Shown: positions 26,676 to 39,260, counted from the first letter of the stretch. The stretch: 64,000 nt of DNA from Erpobdella octoculata (GCA_963978895.1 OZ022246.1:24088526-24152525), one strand, 5' to 3'. Translations and numbers: made by a program. The notes: generated from the letters alone by a model not told the origin.

Positions 26676-27527
26676 TGAATGTATGTATGTATGTATGTAT
26701 GTATGTATGTATGTATTTATGTATGTATGTATGTATGTATACATGTATACATGTATGTATGTATGTATGTATGTATGTATGTATGTATGTATGTATGTAT
26801 GTATGTATGTATGTATGTATGTATGTATGTATGTATGTATGTATGTATGTATGTATGTACGTATGTACGTATGTACGTATGTACGTATGTACGTATGTAC
26901 GTATGTACGTATGTACGTATGTACGTATGTGTGTATGTGTGTATGTATGTATGTATGTATGTATGTATGTATGTATGTATGTATGTATGTATGTATGTAT
27001 GTATGTATGTATGTATGTATGTATGTATGTATGTATGTATGTATGTATGTATGTATGTATGTATGTATGTATGTATGTATGTACGTATGTATGTATGTAC
27101 GTATGTATGTATGTACGTATGTATGTATGTACGTATGTACGTATGTACGTATGTACGTATGTACGTATGTGTGTATGTGTGTATGTGTGTATGTATGTAT
27201 GTATGTATGTATGTATGTATGTATGTATGTATGTATGTATGTATGTATGTATGTATGTATGTATGTATGTATGTATGTATGTACGTATGTATGTATGTAC
27301 GTATGTATGTATGTACGTATGTATGTATGTACGTATGTACGTATGTACGTATGTACGTATGTACGTATGTACGTATGTACGTATGTACGTATGTACGTAT
27401 GTGTGTATGTGTGTATGTGTGTATGTATGTATGTATGTATGTTTGTATGTATGTATGTATGTATGTATGTATGTATGTATGTATGTATGTATGTATGTAT
27501 GTATGTATGTATGTATGTATGTATGTT
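26676..27527. repeat. (ATGT)n array with ordered ACGT and GTGT variants
   Basis: About 850 bases of ATGT repeats with variant units (ACGT, GTGT, one TTGT) placed in blocks. The sequence pure ATGT, then alternating ATGT/ACGT, then GTGT, occurs three times (ends near 26938, 27190 and 27424). The array abuts a truncated PAN exon at about 27527. The very long Tyr/Met/Cys/Val open frames in it are not genes. Confidence 0.97.
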
Positions 27528-27835
27528 TAACTCCCTGCACGTTTTTTGGTGGAGAAATTCCTAAATTATTTAATAAAACGGTCACTTCTATCCACATCAT
27601 AAACTGAACTCAGAAAACCGTTGAAAATTGTATTGGAAATGTAACATACAAACACGGTTGATTTTATTAAACTAACTAAAAACAACAATTCGTTTAATAA
27701 TTTTATCAAAAACTGTGCCAGAAAACATCAAAAACAACTTATTCCACATGGTGTCACGTAGAACGATCACCATACTATGACTGAATTATTATCGGACAGA
27801 CATATTTTCACACCTAGCTGTGCAATTATTAAAAC
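27527..27835 (+). pseudogene. Relic receptor: half PAN exon plus class-2 tail exon
   Basis: Bases 27527-27657 match the 3' half of the PAN exon of receptors A and B, from TCCTGCACG onward. The Arg codon CGA after ATCATAAA(T/C) has become TGA, a stop. Bases 27713-27835 then match the class-2 tail exon (CARKHQKQLIPHGV), with a further in-frame stop and loss of the YTDL motif. The stalk and TM exons are absent and the 5' half of the gene is replaced by the ATGT array. The copy is dead. Confidence 0.85.
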
Positions 27836-28233
27836 TGAATTTAGCATAAAATGATTTACATTTAATATCACTTCATAAGAATTCAAACACGTGAAAGTGA
27901 AAACAACTAGCAATATTGATGTTGTTTTAAAGATCATACACAGTATTGTTGAATGTATTAGATTATTGCCTAATGTTGTAGATATATATAGATGAATAGT
28001 TTACAACTGGTGTGATTTATAAAAGACATTTGCAAACGTTATTTAGCGAGTGCTATGCACATACAAAAGAATGATTGAATGAATAATACTTGGTCTTGAA
28101 TAGGAAAGCAGGATGTATTGTGATGAAAATATTTTTAAGCCATTGAATGCATTTGAATACTTGAAATTAATTTAATTTAATCAATACTTACTAAACTAAT
28201 GATTGGCTTAAATTTGCTCATTAAAATTCGAAT

Positions 28234-30142
28234 ATGAAAGCTAATAGATTCTTAACTTTTATTACAACAATTACTATTATGGCACAACTTTCAAATGAAG
28301 AAGTATATCGTTGGTGTGATCTTTTTGAAACTTTTTGTTTGTTTACTTTTGAAGTTGATGTAAAAGTTGATAACGTAGCAGAAGCTCATAGTCTTTGTAC
28401 TGAAGCAAATAATGATAAGAGTTGGTTGTTAGAATCTCCATCAAATGAGACTTTAAAGTATTTACATATTTTTTTGAAGAACAGTTCGTTTGAAAACTCA
28501 ACAATAATATTTGGTGACGGTAAGAATAAATTAACTTTGCTATCAATACAAAATATTTCATAAAACTCTATATGTAATAAATAAAAGTGCAATTAAATTT
28601 ACTTTCAATTCGTAGGTAATACAGCAGTAATAAGTTTTTCAAAAACGTCCTTAAGTTTATTTGCATCACAGTCAAAAGGACCATTCAATGTTGTCTGTAA
28701 AACAAGTAGGTATGTTGAATTAAAACATCTTTTTAAAAAGTTTTATTATTTATTAAAAATTAACAGATTGTTTGGCTAATTGGGAATATTATAACAACAC
28801 AACTGTTGCTGCACCTGATACTATTCCATACTCTAAAGCAAATTCAATAGAAGATTGTAAATATGCATGTGAAACCTTCAAGGATGAAATTTGTCTTGGA
28901 ATAAAATGGACTCCAAACGAACAATTTTTAATTTCCTGCACGCTTCTTGGTGGAGAAATTCCTAAATTATTTAATAAAACGGGCTCTTCTACCTACATCA
29001 TAAATCGAACTCAGAAAACCGTTGAAAGTTGTATTGGAAATGTAACATACAAATATGGTTTGTTTTGTTAATGTTTTATCACCAATTAAGTTTTTTTTAA
29101 ATTCAAAATAATACCAACAAAATTAAAATTAAATATTTTATGCAGCTAAACAAATCATCACTACAGTTTCTTTTAATCTATTTTTAGTAGTTAAGTGTTA
29201 TAACTGTAAACAACTGTTTTTTTCCAGAAATCCTATTAAACGAGTTATTATTATTGTAGAATATTGTTTGTTTTTAATTAACAACTTTAGTTAAACCTTT
29301 AATGAATTTGTATAAAAATTATTTTAATAAACTGTAAGAAGTTTAGGATAGTGGTTTTGTTGTAAACAGGTGAATAATTCTTAACCATGATTATATACAG
29401 AACATACTTCGATCTACATGGTAACGTAGAGTTTTTTTTTTCAAAGAACCCCTTGATAATTTTTAAATCCTGTTTTTCAAAGAACCTTTTGATCATTTTT
29501 AAATCTCGTTAACCTTGATAAAAAAATATACTTTATGTTAATATTATAACATGTTTTTACCAAAGCTCTTTCATTCATTTGTTTGTATTCTAAAAATGTC
29601 AAAATTTAGAGTTTCTTGTTTAATGAATCTTTGCATATTTACTTCAAGCATTTTTCTTTAAACAAACTTATACCTAATATATTTTTTAAAACAGCTTCAA
29701 AAACGACAAAGTACATAAACACTGATTTGATTTCTTCAAAATCTCTGGATGATCAAATTGATCAATTTAGTAAAAATATTATTACATCAAATGTTTTTTA
29801 TTAGAATAAACTAAATTAATTTTTTTATAACATGTTTCAGAAAAATTAACAGGATTTTTTGTTTCGCTTTCAATTATATTAACTATAACAACAATTGTTT
29901 TGGCTTTTCTAATATATAAAACAAAATACAAAAAGTGAGTTATTCAATTTTAATTTAAAAATTTATTGACTAATTTTAAATAAACTTATATTCTTGAAAA
30001 CTGTAGAAGAAAACTTCAACAACAAATTATTCCGCTCGGTGACCCACCAACCGATCATTACACTACGACTGGATCATCATCTGAAAGAGAACATAATTAT
30101 ACAGATCTTAATATTGACAGTGCAATTAAAAATAATACTTAA
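28234..30142 (+). CDS. Receptor B: A-like ectodomain with class-2 TM and YTDL tail
   Basis: Type I membrane protein, 323 residues: 28234..28519, 28616..28705, 28767..29057, 29695..29769, 29841..29934, 30007..30142. Exons 1-3 (signal peptide, CTLD-like, PAN-like) closely match receptor A; the PAN exon differs at only about six residues. The stalk, TM and tail are unrelated to A's. The TM exon has KLTGFFVSLSII, and the tail has DHYTTTGSSS followed by HNYTDL at Tyr310. The first tyrosine (Tyr297) lacks the +3 Leu/Ile, so this is a single YxxL and not an ITAM. The 640-base intron after the PAN exon contains a decayed A-type stalk and TM (29146-29270), evidence that the tail was replaced. The stalk exon is short and its boundaries are less certain than the others. 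Confidence 0.8.
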
Positions 30143-32140
30143 ATTCAATTATTTCTGTGATTTAGTTAAAAGTATGTTACTGAAGTTAAGCAATTTATAT
30201 GATTTGAATATTTTATTAAATAGTCAACATTGAAAAATTATAATGTTTATAGATTATATTATTTATATTTTTCATAAAGTAATTTAATTAATAAGTTGAG
30301 AGTAATTATTGAACCAAATTTGGAAAAAAATTTATGATCGATGAATGAGTCGAGGCTAAAACTTAGAAGGGTATTGAACTTTATTTAATTCAATAATTTT
30401 GTAAAAGTTCACGTTGTTAGATCCTAAATCTGTCTGATAGTCATTAGAGTCCTGTAAAATAAATTAATTAATGACTTATTAAAAACTATCAAAGTCCTCT
30501 CCCTAACTATAAAAATGTCTGAATTATGTGAAACTGTTTTGCTACCTAGGATAAGATGACGGTTACGCGTTATGCTACGTATGGCACGTTGATAATTTTT
30601 ACTTACTTAATTTATTTATCTACTTACATTGGTATAAACACAAGTTTTGCTGTTTGTCGAATTGTTGTCTAAATTCTTTTAGCTATGCCATCTGTCAAAT
30701 TGTTCATTAGGTATTCATTATAATTATTATTATAATTTTTATATTTCTTTCGGCCTATGCGTTGTGTCAAAAGCTTAAATAAATTGTCTGTCTGTCGGAT
30801 GTCTGATGTTAGCTCTTCACTGCTTTCGTGAACGCTAACAAGTTTTGCGCTAAATTAATTCTCATTTTCGTGCTCACAACAGAAGCAAAATAAAACAGAC
30901 TTGATGTTAAAAATTGCTTAAATCTGGCACTGAATCGTGTTGTGGAGAAGTCAACCTTGCATTTTAAAGTTAAAGTTATCGCGGTATAAACGAATATATG
31001 GTGATTAAAAACTGAACTATTTATAACCTATGATGCCTGCATCATTAACCATTACTGTTTAGCAAAATTCATCAAATGTTAAATTTTAACGATAAACCTA
31101 TTTATTTTGTCTTCATTATTTTGATGGTATTGAAGTTTATTTGATATGAAAGCTGTTTAATATTTTATTTTAAATGTTTAAAGATATTAAAAAGAAGATG
31201 ACTGTTTTTTAAACACAAGTTAACCGATTATTAAATTTCTTTTACCAAAACCGACGAAGTTGAATTAAAACGTACTTCTAATGATTTTTAAAATAACTTA
31301 AAATTAATGTTTGTAACTTGTAAGTAGAAATGATTAAATTATGAATAACAGGTATTACTTGTATTTCAAATAAAAATGTCTATGTACAACTCTCTTAAAC
31401 AGCTTTCTATTATGCTAGAAATCACTTAATAGGAAGTTAAACAATTTTAAGCTAGTCTACAGAATCCAATTGATGATTTTCTTAGGACAGCTAAACAATA
31501 TGAATTCAATTTATATTAGTATGATAATTTTAACTGTATTGTATTTCATTAAGAGTAATAGCCTCGTTAACTTAATTGTACAACAAAATTGTTAAAAAGT
31601 TAACATTCGTAACTGAAAATATGCTTATAAAAAAAAAAAGAATCTTCTCAGTCATCCACTTAATCGGCTTTGACATTGAGCTAAGTAGGCGTTCAAGGAC
31701 ATATATCTATGTATGCAACGATTTCGATGATGTCGATGAATAGTTTATTACATATTTATTTATTTTAATAAGTTAAAAACAAAAAAAGTAAAAAAAAATT
31801 TAACAGAATAACTTACATGTCACTTATATATAGTATGTACTTTGTTGTTAGGGTTTTTTCTTTGTTCCTGAATGCCTGGAGATCCTTGGGTTTTCACGAT
31901 TGACGTAGACACGTAGATAGTTAAGTTGGCTGGCTTTGAACCAAATTCACATGCATGTTTCTCTGCTAAAGATCTAAATATAATATAATGAAATTTTTTA
32001 GAATAGTCCAAACAATGCTCGACTATTTCAGTTCTCCTGCTGTTTGTCAATCCCATAAATGAATCTTTTTCGCCCTGGGTAGCACTATTTCATAGTTTTT
32101 TTCTCAAATATTCAGTTTTTGTTAATTAGTATATTTTTAA
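30143..32140. other. Spacer with relic 3' and 5' flanks of other receptors
   Basis: No gene was recognised. Bases about 30330-30470 match the region after the class-2 tails at 40760-40920 and 48140-48260. Bases about 31060-31460 match the promoter regions of receptors C and E (AAACAGCTTTCTATT and AGGAAGTTAAAC are shared), but no receptor exon follows. Confidence 0.6.
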
Positions 32141-35100
32141 ATGGCAAATTATTTTTCAGTTGTGAGTTTGATTTTATTTGCAGCATGTTTTATAAACTCC
32201 CTTCATGAAGTTGAAACAAGAAGGTAACAAACAGAACAAAATTAATTTCTATTTCTCAAATAGCTCTCAAAACGTAAAAAAAAAATAGTTATGCATACAG
32301 TTTAAGTTTTTTATATCCCCAATTCATCATTTGCTGGTAGGCGTCAAATAAAACTAATTAATAGAATATTATTCTAACATTTTTATAGACCACTCAGAGT
32401 TGAAAATATTAACTAAACTTTTGTTACTTTAAAAGCGCAGTACATTTTTTCATCTTTATTTAAATCATTTCAATGTAATATTTTTAGCCACACTGTTAGC
32501 ACAACAGTCTGGTATCGCTACCTCGACCATTACTATGAACCATACTATTACACCTATTGTACAAACTGGTGGTACTACAATTACTGGTGGAATTGGTATT
32601 ACTATAGATATTACTGGTGGTATCCATACTACAGCTATTGTTACACCCGTGTGTAAGTTTTATTTATTTGATTTCGTTCCAGATATATAAAAATATGTCT
32701 GATTTATAAGAGCTAATTTTCATTGAAATTTCAGATCGTACAACTACTACTATGTTTGGAGATGGACTTACTATATGTCCTACTCGTGTGCAAGTGGTTG
32801 GACTGGGAGCAATTGTGATATTCGTAAGTTTTAATTTGTATCACATATTTATTCATGTTTTCTTTATAACTTTATTTATATAGATTCTGCTAATAGCACA
32901 AGCTCGTTATTATCTATGTTACTTGTATTATTTTCTGTAGTAATAGTCAAGTAACAAGTGGAAGTTAATAAAGTTTTTTTTTTATTTCAGTCTCTTGCCA
33001 AAAAAGCTGAGCAACTAATAACGCTAAAAATAAATTGGCCGCTCTTGAAGTACCAATATTAAAAATTAAAAACATGTTAACAGTTAATCAGTTACGATAG
33101 TTAGCAAATAATTTAAATGTTACTTTGTATTTGTACTTTTTTGTAGACTTAGTTGCAACTTGTTTCAATCTTTTCTTTTCATATGATCTGTTATTACTCA
33201 TAACTTTTAAAGTTAAAACTTGAACTTAAAACTTTCAAGCTTCAATAAGTTTTTTCATTTTTATAATTAATAATGTTATATGACAACAATCATTAAATAG
33301 TTCAGTTGTCTAACTCTGACATATTGTCAAGTTGTCAACACTCTTTAATGAATTATTGTAAAATTAAATTTTAAAATTATCCGGTATCCGAAATCCGGAT
33401 CTGGTATATCCGGTATCTGTTATCCGGGAATTTCATTATCCGGATGCTATCCTGTATCCGGTGAAATATAGTATCCGGCACATTTCTTGTCCATGGGTGA
33501 CTCAGCGAGATGTTGCACGTTCATCAGAAAATGCAATACGTGCTTTCAGTCTCATCAAACCTGTGTGTTACGTTATCGTCCCAGGATCTAAATGGCGAGA
33601 CTTAGTTGTCCTGGACTTAATCTGCCGTACCAAGTTGTCCTGCTTTAATCTGTAGACTGTCCAGTGATCAACTCGGCAACTGTTCATATCAATTTTCTAA
33701 AAATTAACAGAAAACCAGAATTTGTTTAAAACCTTTTTTTTAAATATTTCTGTTTTTCTTCAACTTATATAATTTTAATGTTTGCTTAATAAATTTATTG
33801 TGATTTTGATTTTAGCCGTCTGCAGCCCCCTTTGCACTGGAAATGATGTGTGTCAAGATGTCAACGACACACCGACATGCGCTTGTTTTAAAGCCCCTGG
33901 AACTACTGTCTGTTCACTGAGTATGTACATTTTTGAATCGCTAGTAGAATTTATTTTATTGTCATTCTTGTGTATTATTACGATATTGAATCATCTAAGG
34001 CGCACTCAATAAAAATGGTTTAGGCTTACTGAATTATAAAATGTTTTACTAGGCAAGAACGAAGCTTCGACTTCCGTAATTGAAGCTTGTCTAATAAATA
34101 ACTCATAAAACGTTTGACCCCAGCAGTTTTTAGACGAGCTGCAGGGATGAGCGCAACGAAACCACCCACTGGTACATCGAAACTTCTCACGGTCCTGGCG
34201 GGCCCACTTTCTAGGGTGTGGCTAAATTTGAGACAAAACTAATACCCCAGCCTCGCTCATAGACCTTTTTGGATTTAATTTTTTTAAGACGGCAAATTAG
34301 ACTTGCTCGTCCCAGGTGGATGATACCCACGCTACGTCACTGAGTACAATAAATTATATTTATTTTTTATAGCATATTGCTTATCCCCAGTCATCAATTG
34401 CTATCCTGGAACATGTGACAACAACAATGTTTGCCAGTGTGTTGCTGGATTCAGCGGAGTGAACTGTCAATCAAGTAGAATAACTTATTTAAACATTAAT
34501 TTTCTGAACCAGATTTTAGATAATTAATTGTAAATATTCTTTCGAAATTCAGTAGAAAAACGATCTACAATTTCTGATTGTGCTGTGAAAGTGTTTGGAA
34601 AGCTGAGTGCAAGCGGACCACTTCAAGTCGTGGCAGAATCAAATTCTTGCTCGAACACCGATAAAAATCGTTTGGAGACGATATGGATTAAAACACAACT
34701 TATTGATAAAATAGAATCGTCGTGGTCGGTTGAATACCAAAAACAAAACTTGCCTGGAAGAGATGTTGTTCCTTACATTTCCAATGCACCTACTCCAGTA
34801 GGGATATCTGATACCAAATTTGATGTGACTTTTGACGGCGGTAAATATAGTTTTCTTATGATAGATATATTTTAGTTTATTACTAAACTCAGTTCAACAA
34901 TATTTTAGGTCTAAAAGCTACTAAATATTGTTCTTTAAATACACAATATGAATCACTTGTGAAATGTGATAGTATATCAGTGAGTTGGAGTTTAATTGGA
35001 ATTACACAAATTATTAATAACTTGGCGTATGTTAAACAATGATGAATTAAACTTTTAAAAATTGCGTAATTTTAATTCTAGTAAACATATAAAAACAGCT

Positions 35101-38100
35101 TTCTGGTCGAAGTCACGTCTAAAGTAGGTGGAGTTAAAAGTGGCGATTTATTTGCAACACAATCGTTTACTGAGAGTCCATCAAATGAAACTGTTAAACG
35201 AGTTAAATTTGCATTTGATTTTAATCCCCCGTATCACTGTTTAAGCAGAAACAGATCTTGTGAAGTTTTTCCTATCACAATCAATGATTCCATCACTGCG
35301 GTATGATTTATTATTTTTTAAAATGCTTACAATTTAAGAAATTAGTTTCTTATAAGTACATAATAAAATTTTTTTTTAATTTATAGAAACCTAAATTAGA
35401 ACCAACATTTAATGAATGGAAAGATGATGAATCTGGAATTGAAAAATATTATGCAGAAATATTTTATATGGCGCCGGATGTCAACAACCTATTGAAAGAA
35501 GTTGAACCTGCATTGACCAACCGATTCGTCAACATAAGTGTTGACAATTTTCAATATAATTTACCAAAACCAGGAACATATTCGATTGTATTGACAGTTT
35601 TCGACAGAGCCAGCAACATAAACAAAGCCAGAAAGATAATAACCTACAACAACATTCCAATAATCATGACAAATGTTCCACTTACGATCCAGGGTGCAAC
35701 CGTCGATAACGTTACAGGACTTTCATTTATAAATACATACGAAAAACCACAAAGTGGATTGTGTTCTTTAAAACTAAATTGGACAGGTGTTTTTAAAAGT
35801 AGTTACCAAGACAGCTGGTTGGCTGGAGTTAAATCTTGGCAAGACCAAAATAAGGATGGCATCGATGACAACTTTGGTGTTAGATTTGGGACGAGGTCTA
35901 TTGATCCTTTTACAAATTATGACTCGACTGGAATTGATAGCATTACAATCACATATCAGTTTGATTCATTTGGTGGAAAAGGAGCTGTTCGTGGAAATAA
36001 CGCTATTCTTATACCGAAAGAGAGGCTGGCTGAACAAACTTATGAAATTATGGTTAACTGTAGTGAGATTAAAAATGGAAACACTTTTGTTGCATGGCTT
36101 GATGTCATGGATATTGGTAACAACAATTTTAGTCTTGTCACTAAAACGTATTTTGACACCAATCGTAATACAATAAATATTACATCTGTTGAATTTGTAA
36201 AGAACTCTCCTGATGAATTTAATTCAGAGTAAGTTTTTGAATATTAATTTTATTATGAGGATATATACAACCACAGGAGAATGAAAGGTTGAGTTGACCT
36301 GAACCGTAAGAGTGAACTCCTTCCCGAAGGAAGTTACGCGATGTGGGATTTATCTACCCGAGAGTAGAACCCGGGACCCCAAGCTTAAAAGTCAAACAAT
36401 TTACCACTGTACCACTTGCCCCACAGAATCAAATCCTACATTACTGATTACTACTGATTACCAATCACATTGGCACTAGTACCCAAGAGGGAGTTGAACC
36501 GTTTATTTTTCACATTAAAGACTGAAACTTTATCCACTCAGCCTTCTTAAATCAAACTGTGGCTCACTGATATTATATAATTATTTGCAAAAACCAGTTT
36601 CAAATATCAATTTATAACTTTTGAATATTTCAACAGAATAGTTATTCATGTCGTCAGTAAATTTGGTGGTGTTAAAAACATTGCATATCAAATTTATGCT
36701 GATGGTAACATTCCCACTCTGAATAAAATACAAGAAGTTAAAACTCTTGGCTTTTCTGATCCAAACTCAATTAATAAGGTTTTTAAATTAATAAGGTTTT
36801 TATATTAATAAGGTTTTTATATTGATAAGGTTTTTATGTTAATAAGGTTTTTAAATTAATTAAATGTCATTTGACCTGGTTAGTAAAATAAATATGATAT
36901 ATTACAAATAGAGAGCTGTCGATGAACGATGTGATGCAAACAATATCGGTTGCTACTGCATTCCCGTTGGATTGTGCTTCAGTAACTCGGAAAGAATTGT
37001 AATAAACCACTGTGATATAAACACATATTTGGATCTTGGACTAACCTTTAAATATCAAGTGTTCAGTCTTTCAAGACAAAATGTAACGGGAGAGCTCAGT
37101 GTACGAAACTTTTAATGCAATATTTGAAATTGTTTTAAATACATTTTATTTTCTATTTTTTTTTCAAAGTTAAGTGTTTTCTCTGGCAGTGAACTTCAAT
37201 GCAGTAAGTTTTCTTTAAATTGCATTTTCTTACATATTTTCTTTAAACTTTTTTGTTTGAAATTGAACATTTTTTTTAGATTCGTGAAAATCAGAGTTGT
37301 TATGAAATAAATAAATTTATATCTATTTTTTATAAGTACTTGTTAAATAATGTAATAACAAGTAGTTTTCCTTTACAATAAGGAATCACAATACATTTTT
37401 TTACACGTAAAAAAGTTTCTCGTTTTGTTTCTTTTTGCGAATTATCTTTAATTTATTAAAATATAAATAATTTAAAATACCGTGTTTGAAAAATAAAGTT
37501 CGCAACTTTTAGACCTAACTCAGGCACGGATGACTATAAATACTTAAAAATTTATTAAAAAAGTCTATTAAAAAAACTAATTATTATTTACACGTGTTTT
37601 TTATAGAGCCCCCGGCTACTTTCACTCCCCACCTTCGCACAACATTAACTACAACAAGATGGCTCGACACAACATCGTCAAGAATAGAAACAGAATTGAC
37701 ATGGTCTGAAACAAAAACGACAATACATGAAAAAATAACGAATACATTAGAAACAACTACAGCTCTAGAAAAATTAACAACAAGTGACAATTGATTATTA
37801 AGAATAATTATACATTATATTAGTCTAGTAATAAGTTTAAGCATAACTTTTGAAAACTGTTTTTATATTTCAGAAATCATCATTGGAGTTTTAGTACCGG
37901 TTGGATTTATTCTGATATGTGCAGTAATAATTGTTATAGTTATTTGTTTTTTAAGAAAAAGAAAAAAGTAACAGCTTTTTTTATTTTTTATAAATTTAGT
38001 TTTAATATACATTAATAATAATATTTTTCAATCTCTTTTTAGTGGACTTAAAACTGACCTGGCTAGTGTCAACAATGCTTTTGAAAGTCCATCCGACGAA

Positions 38101-38178
38101 GTTGCAACGGCTGCTCAAGAAACAGTTACTGCTAAAAATGATCTTACATATGTTGACCTCAATTTTTCACCTAGTTAA
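32141..38178 (+). CDS. Receptor D: Tyr/Trp-rich, EGF and beta-sandwich modules, Thr-rich stalk, TM, ITIM-like tail
   Basis: Fifteen exons join in frame to 921 residues: 32141..32223, 32488..32652, 32735..32823, 33816..33920, 34373..34474, 34553..34840, 34909..35026, 35099..35300, 35387..36228, 36637..36778, 36912..37100, 37170..37203, 37607..37783, 37874..37967, 38043..38178. Order: signal peptide; an extreme Tyr/Trp-rich segment (29-105); EGF-like repeats (CASGWTGSNC, PVCSPLC, CQCVAGFSGVNC; to 181); beta-sandwich-like modules including DDESGIEKYYAEIFY and a Ca-loop-like DQNKDGIDDN near 537; a Cys-rich segment (713-775); a Thr-rich, mucin-like stalk (787-845); a TM with GVLVP; and a tail with LTYVDL at Tyr913. 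Stalk, TM and tail nearly equal those of receptor E. Exons 1-3 might instead be a separate secreted protein that ends in an alternative last exon 32991..33010 (118 residues). The EGF frame across 32823/33816 favours one gene. Confidence 0.72.
33378..33482. repeat. TATCCGG-type minisatellite in an intron
   Basis: About eight irregular copies of (G)TATCCGG or ATCCGGTATC within 100 bases, inside the intron before the first EGF exon of receptor D. Confidence 0.8.
36273..36424 (-). repeat. tRNA-derived SINE, family 1 copy 2
   Basis: Read on the minus strand it opens with GGGGCAAGTGGTACAGTGGT, an A-box-like tRNA head. A B-box-like GGGTTCTACTC and the family body GCGTAACTTCC follow. It lies in an intron of receptor D. 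Confidence 0.8.
36771..36860. repeat. 17-base tandem repeat carrying a splice donor
   Basis: AATAAGGTTTTTATATT-like units repeat about five times. The first unit holds the donor of receptor D exon 36637..36778 (AAG|GTTTTT), so later units carry copies of the same donor. Confidence 0.8.
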
Positions 38179-38611
38179 ATAGTATAAATATTTTATTTAT
38201 AAATGATGTTTTAGTTTTAATAATATTTTTACCGATTTATTCAAACGATGTTTTATATGTTTGATTAAAATAAAATTTAAACTTATTTTTGTGATTTGAT
38301 TTTTAACTGATGTGATTGTAAACAATAATAAAAGAACAAAAAAGACTTACAGAAATATAACTAAATAAATTAGAATTAAAAAAAATTATTTTGCTGAATG
38401 TCTTTTGTATGCATAACTCACCGCAAGTATTAAAAGATAGTTTTCAAATTAGCTATCAAGATTTTCAATCAACAGTTTAAAGTTTTTTATTATATTACAT
38501 ATTATATTAATATTGAAGTGAGTGCCATCATTATTGACGTGTTTGTTTTCACAGTCATTCTCATCAACCTCATCATTATCGCAATCGTCGTCGTCACCAC
38601 TACAGCCGACA

Positions 38612-38700
38612 CCGACACCGTCACCATCACCATCACCATCACCATCACCATCACCATCACCATCACCATCTTCATCATCACTATCACCACCACCATTATC
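38612..38700. repeat. (CACCAT)n microsatellite
   Basis: CACCAT units flanked by looser CATCAT and CACCAC sequence. Confidence 0.93.
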
Positions 38701-38924
38701 ATCATCATCACCATAATCATTCAAAAGTAAGTAGTTAAACAAAGCAGATTCTTCCAATGATATCTGGTATTTTTAAAACTTTTATATTAGTGACTAGCGG
38801 GGTACACGGTGTTGCTCGGGTTTTTTTAGAGGTTTTCTATCGTTTATCTCTCGCTTGCGCTCTCGCTCCTGGTCGCTTTCCTGTTGCTCTTTCGCTCTCC
38901 ACCGCCGCCGCCGCCGCCGCCACA

Positions 38925-39260
<336 letters not shown>

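Noticed and set aside
26599..27607. Four overlapping open frames of 283-333 codons.
   Set aside because: They are translations of the ATGT array. The only real coding remnant is the half PAN exon at the right edge.
28234..30142. A complete ITAM in the tails of receptors B and C.
   Set aside because: The first tyrosine is followed by TTT or TMT, without Leu/Ile at +3. Only the second motif, YTDL, fits.
31820..32056. A minus-strand 78-codon open frame.
   Set aside because: It has no recognisable domain, start context or splice partner, and it lies in spacer DNA.
33782..34012. A stand-alone small secreted protein starting at 33782.
   Set aside because: The frame has no ATG there (it begins TTG) and an acceptor at 33814-33815 fits an internal EGF exon of receptor D.
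37584..37790. A minus-strand open frame opposite the Thr-rich stalk exon.
   Set aside because: It is the complement of a low-complexity coding exon shared by D and E.
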